Shown in pieces: positions 62,528 to 64,000 of a stretch of DNA of 64,000 nt. Location: contig JAUIRK010000511.1 of NCBI GenBank assembly GCA_030549495.1, forward strand, positions 904,001 to 968,000, written 5' to 3'. The first letter of the stretch is position 1, and each line of letters opens with the position of its first letter. The DNA comes from Nectonema munidae. Its lineage: Eukaryota > Nematomorpha > Nectonematoida > Nectonematidae. A model generated the notes under the pieces. The model was given only the letters and a program-made list of their open reading frames with translations. It was not told where the DNA came from and ran no database searches. The position numbers and the translations under genes were made by a program.

Positions 62528-64000
62528 TTATTGTAAAAAGTATGATTTTAATTTCATAAAAGATCTAATTAAAGAAATGTCTGAGATAGGAAATCATCAT
62601 CAAAGACTCCAAGCTTATTCCACCGTTTGGAAACTTGATGAAAATAGGCTGCTGAAGAATCATTCTTTGAAATATGTTTTGGGTTAAGACCGACAAGGAA
62701 AAAAGTTCGAAACAAATTTATTTAAAAAAAGTTATATTAGACTCTTAGACGTTTGAGTCGAAATCATTTGATAGAGACTCTGGGAGTCGCAATATTATAT
62801 TCTTTTAAATACATTGTTTGAAACTTTACTCTTTGTGGCTTCAAGCCAAATTATTTCAAATAATGACACTTCAGCTCTTTATTACGCGTTTCCAAACGTT
62901 TGAATAATCGTTAAGAGTTTTGACAGTAATGTGAATAGAAAGTAAAAGTGAAAAGATCCATTCCCTATCATAAGCTTAAATAAAATTATGAAAAATCTAT
63001 GATTTCAATTTTAAATTTCCAAAGTTACTGCTTTTTTAAGTTAAAAAAATTAAAATAATTTAAATGATTTCATTACTAAGTGAAAAAAATTCAAGTTTTC
63101 TTTATTTCAAAAATGTTAGTAAAAAAAAATATTATCTCAATATATGTAATCAATAATTAAAAGTTTCAAAATGCAAACAGAATAAATAATAAAAATTAAC
63201 CAAAAAATGGAAAAAGGGAAGCCATTTTGGAAGGAAAAAATGTACTAGTAAAATATGATTGTTTCGACATTACACTATTCGTTATACTTGAATAAACTAG
63301 TAGATCCTTTATATCGTGAATGGCGGGGTTGAAACAACGAGCCAGCGTTATAATTGATCCGCGTTATAACCTATGTTACAATTATTTATTTGCTAGAATT
63401 GTGTTATCCCACTACATCTACAGTGAAATGAGAAATAAGTTTATGAAAAAAGTGAATAAAATTTGCAAACCCAGAAAATACATGGGCTTGTAAAATCCGA
63501 AACACGGTGTGTATATGCGCCGATGTCTTTGTTTGTAAATTTTAAAATTATTTGAAAGTGAGCACGCCAAGCTTCAAAGTTGGAAATCTATGCATTTTCT
63601 GAATTCGTAAGAAAATATATTTTATCGTTCAAATAATGGCGTTTCCTTGTAGAATGGGGGGGGGGGGCGTTGAATAGGAAAAGTTTTGCAAACACTCTTC
63701 TACACGAATAAAAAATTGTCAATCACGAAATGATGAATCCATTTTAGCCCAAATTTATTAATCACAACTTAGAAATTAAAAGAATTTTTTCCCAATATTT
63801 CATTCTCATTCAAATGTCTATTACTTAAAATCTTATTTCGATTACCATACAGTCTCTCGAAAAGAATAAAATTAGCCAATCAAATCCTTCATCTTCTTTC
63901 AGGTCTTGAACTAAATTTTACCGCTAACCATAAAAAATCGAATAAAATATCTTTACAAGTAACATTGTAACCTATTCTTAGACTCCTATCACACTGGATG
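62528..64000. other. No gene recognised; G12 run at 63656
   Basis: Twelve G at 63656-63667 resemble the G-rich hAT ends elsewhere in the window. CAGCGTTATAATTGATCCGC near 63341 resembles pogo-type ends. No partner termini or exons were identified. Confidence 0.4.

Overview
This is an AT-rich animal nuclear window with no bacterial gene structure. Coding sequence sits in short islands bounded by GT-AG splice signals, and the rest is packed with tRNA-derived SINEs, LINE fragments and DNA transposons (hAT, MULE, pogo/Tigger, piggyBac-like). One exon-encoded protein fits an arthropod cysteine-rich extracellular family. The repeat style, including a SINE body carrying GATGCCGTCCCGTTGACGTC, reminds me of sea-louse copepods such as Lepeophtheirus. 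That species assignment is an inference from memory, not a search result.

The most important host feature is a multi-exon gene on the minus strand between 56752 and 39201. Seven coding exons (56752-56614, 54633-54566, 54448-54368, 44007-43828, 42444-42356, 41561-41447, 39352-39201) each have a good acceptor and donor, and all six splice junctions join in phase. The product is at least 274 residues with 14 cysteines and one N-glycosylation site. It ends in a hydrophobic tail of GPI-anchor type. Its first part resembles the arthropod DUF7044-type domain and its middle the DUF7043-type domain (family names from memory). The signal-peptide exon was not found. Its introns hold SINEs, LINE pieces, a complete hAT element and a duplicated block.

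On the plus strand, a probable coding exon (18353-19201) encodes a Ser/His/Pro-rich N-terminus after an acceptor and an in-frame upstream stop, and ends at a GTACGC donor. A second Ser-rich plus-strand exon candidate lies at 30225-30533; it may belong to the same gene, but the two phases do not join directly.

Mobile DNA from left to right: SINE family A (491-640); a hAT-type element with an 8-bp target duplication (2403-4177); a hAT MITE (6089-6555); a FLYWCH/MULE transposon (7170-8982) split by a 138-bp TTAA MITE; a LINE 3' end (9220-9845); a hAT remnant (11279-11557); a near-perfect foldback (12052-12275); hAT MITEs at 15755 and 19234; a LINE RT remnant (21090-21990, minus); an RT-RNase H retroelement (22330-25760, minus) with two long open frames, no visible integrase and a poly(A)-like end; a pogo/Tigger remnant (32650-33950, minus); a piggyBac remnant (35818-36310); a hAT MITE with a 20-G run (48636-48957); and a hAT element with perfect 8-bp target duplications (50242-51696). 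The 138-bp TTAA MITE occurs five times, including a fused palindromic pair at 60556-60818. Four tRNA-headed SINE families are present.

I found no genuine tRNA or rRNA gene, no CRISPR array and no bacterial-type operon.
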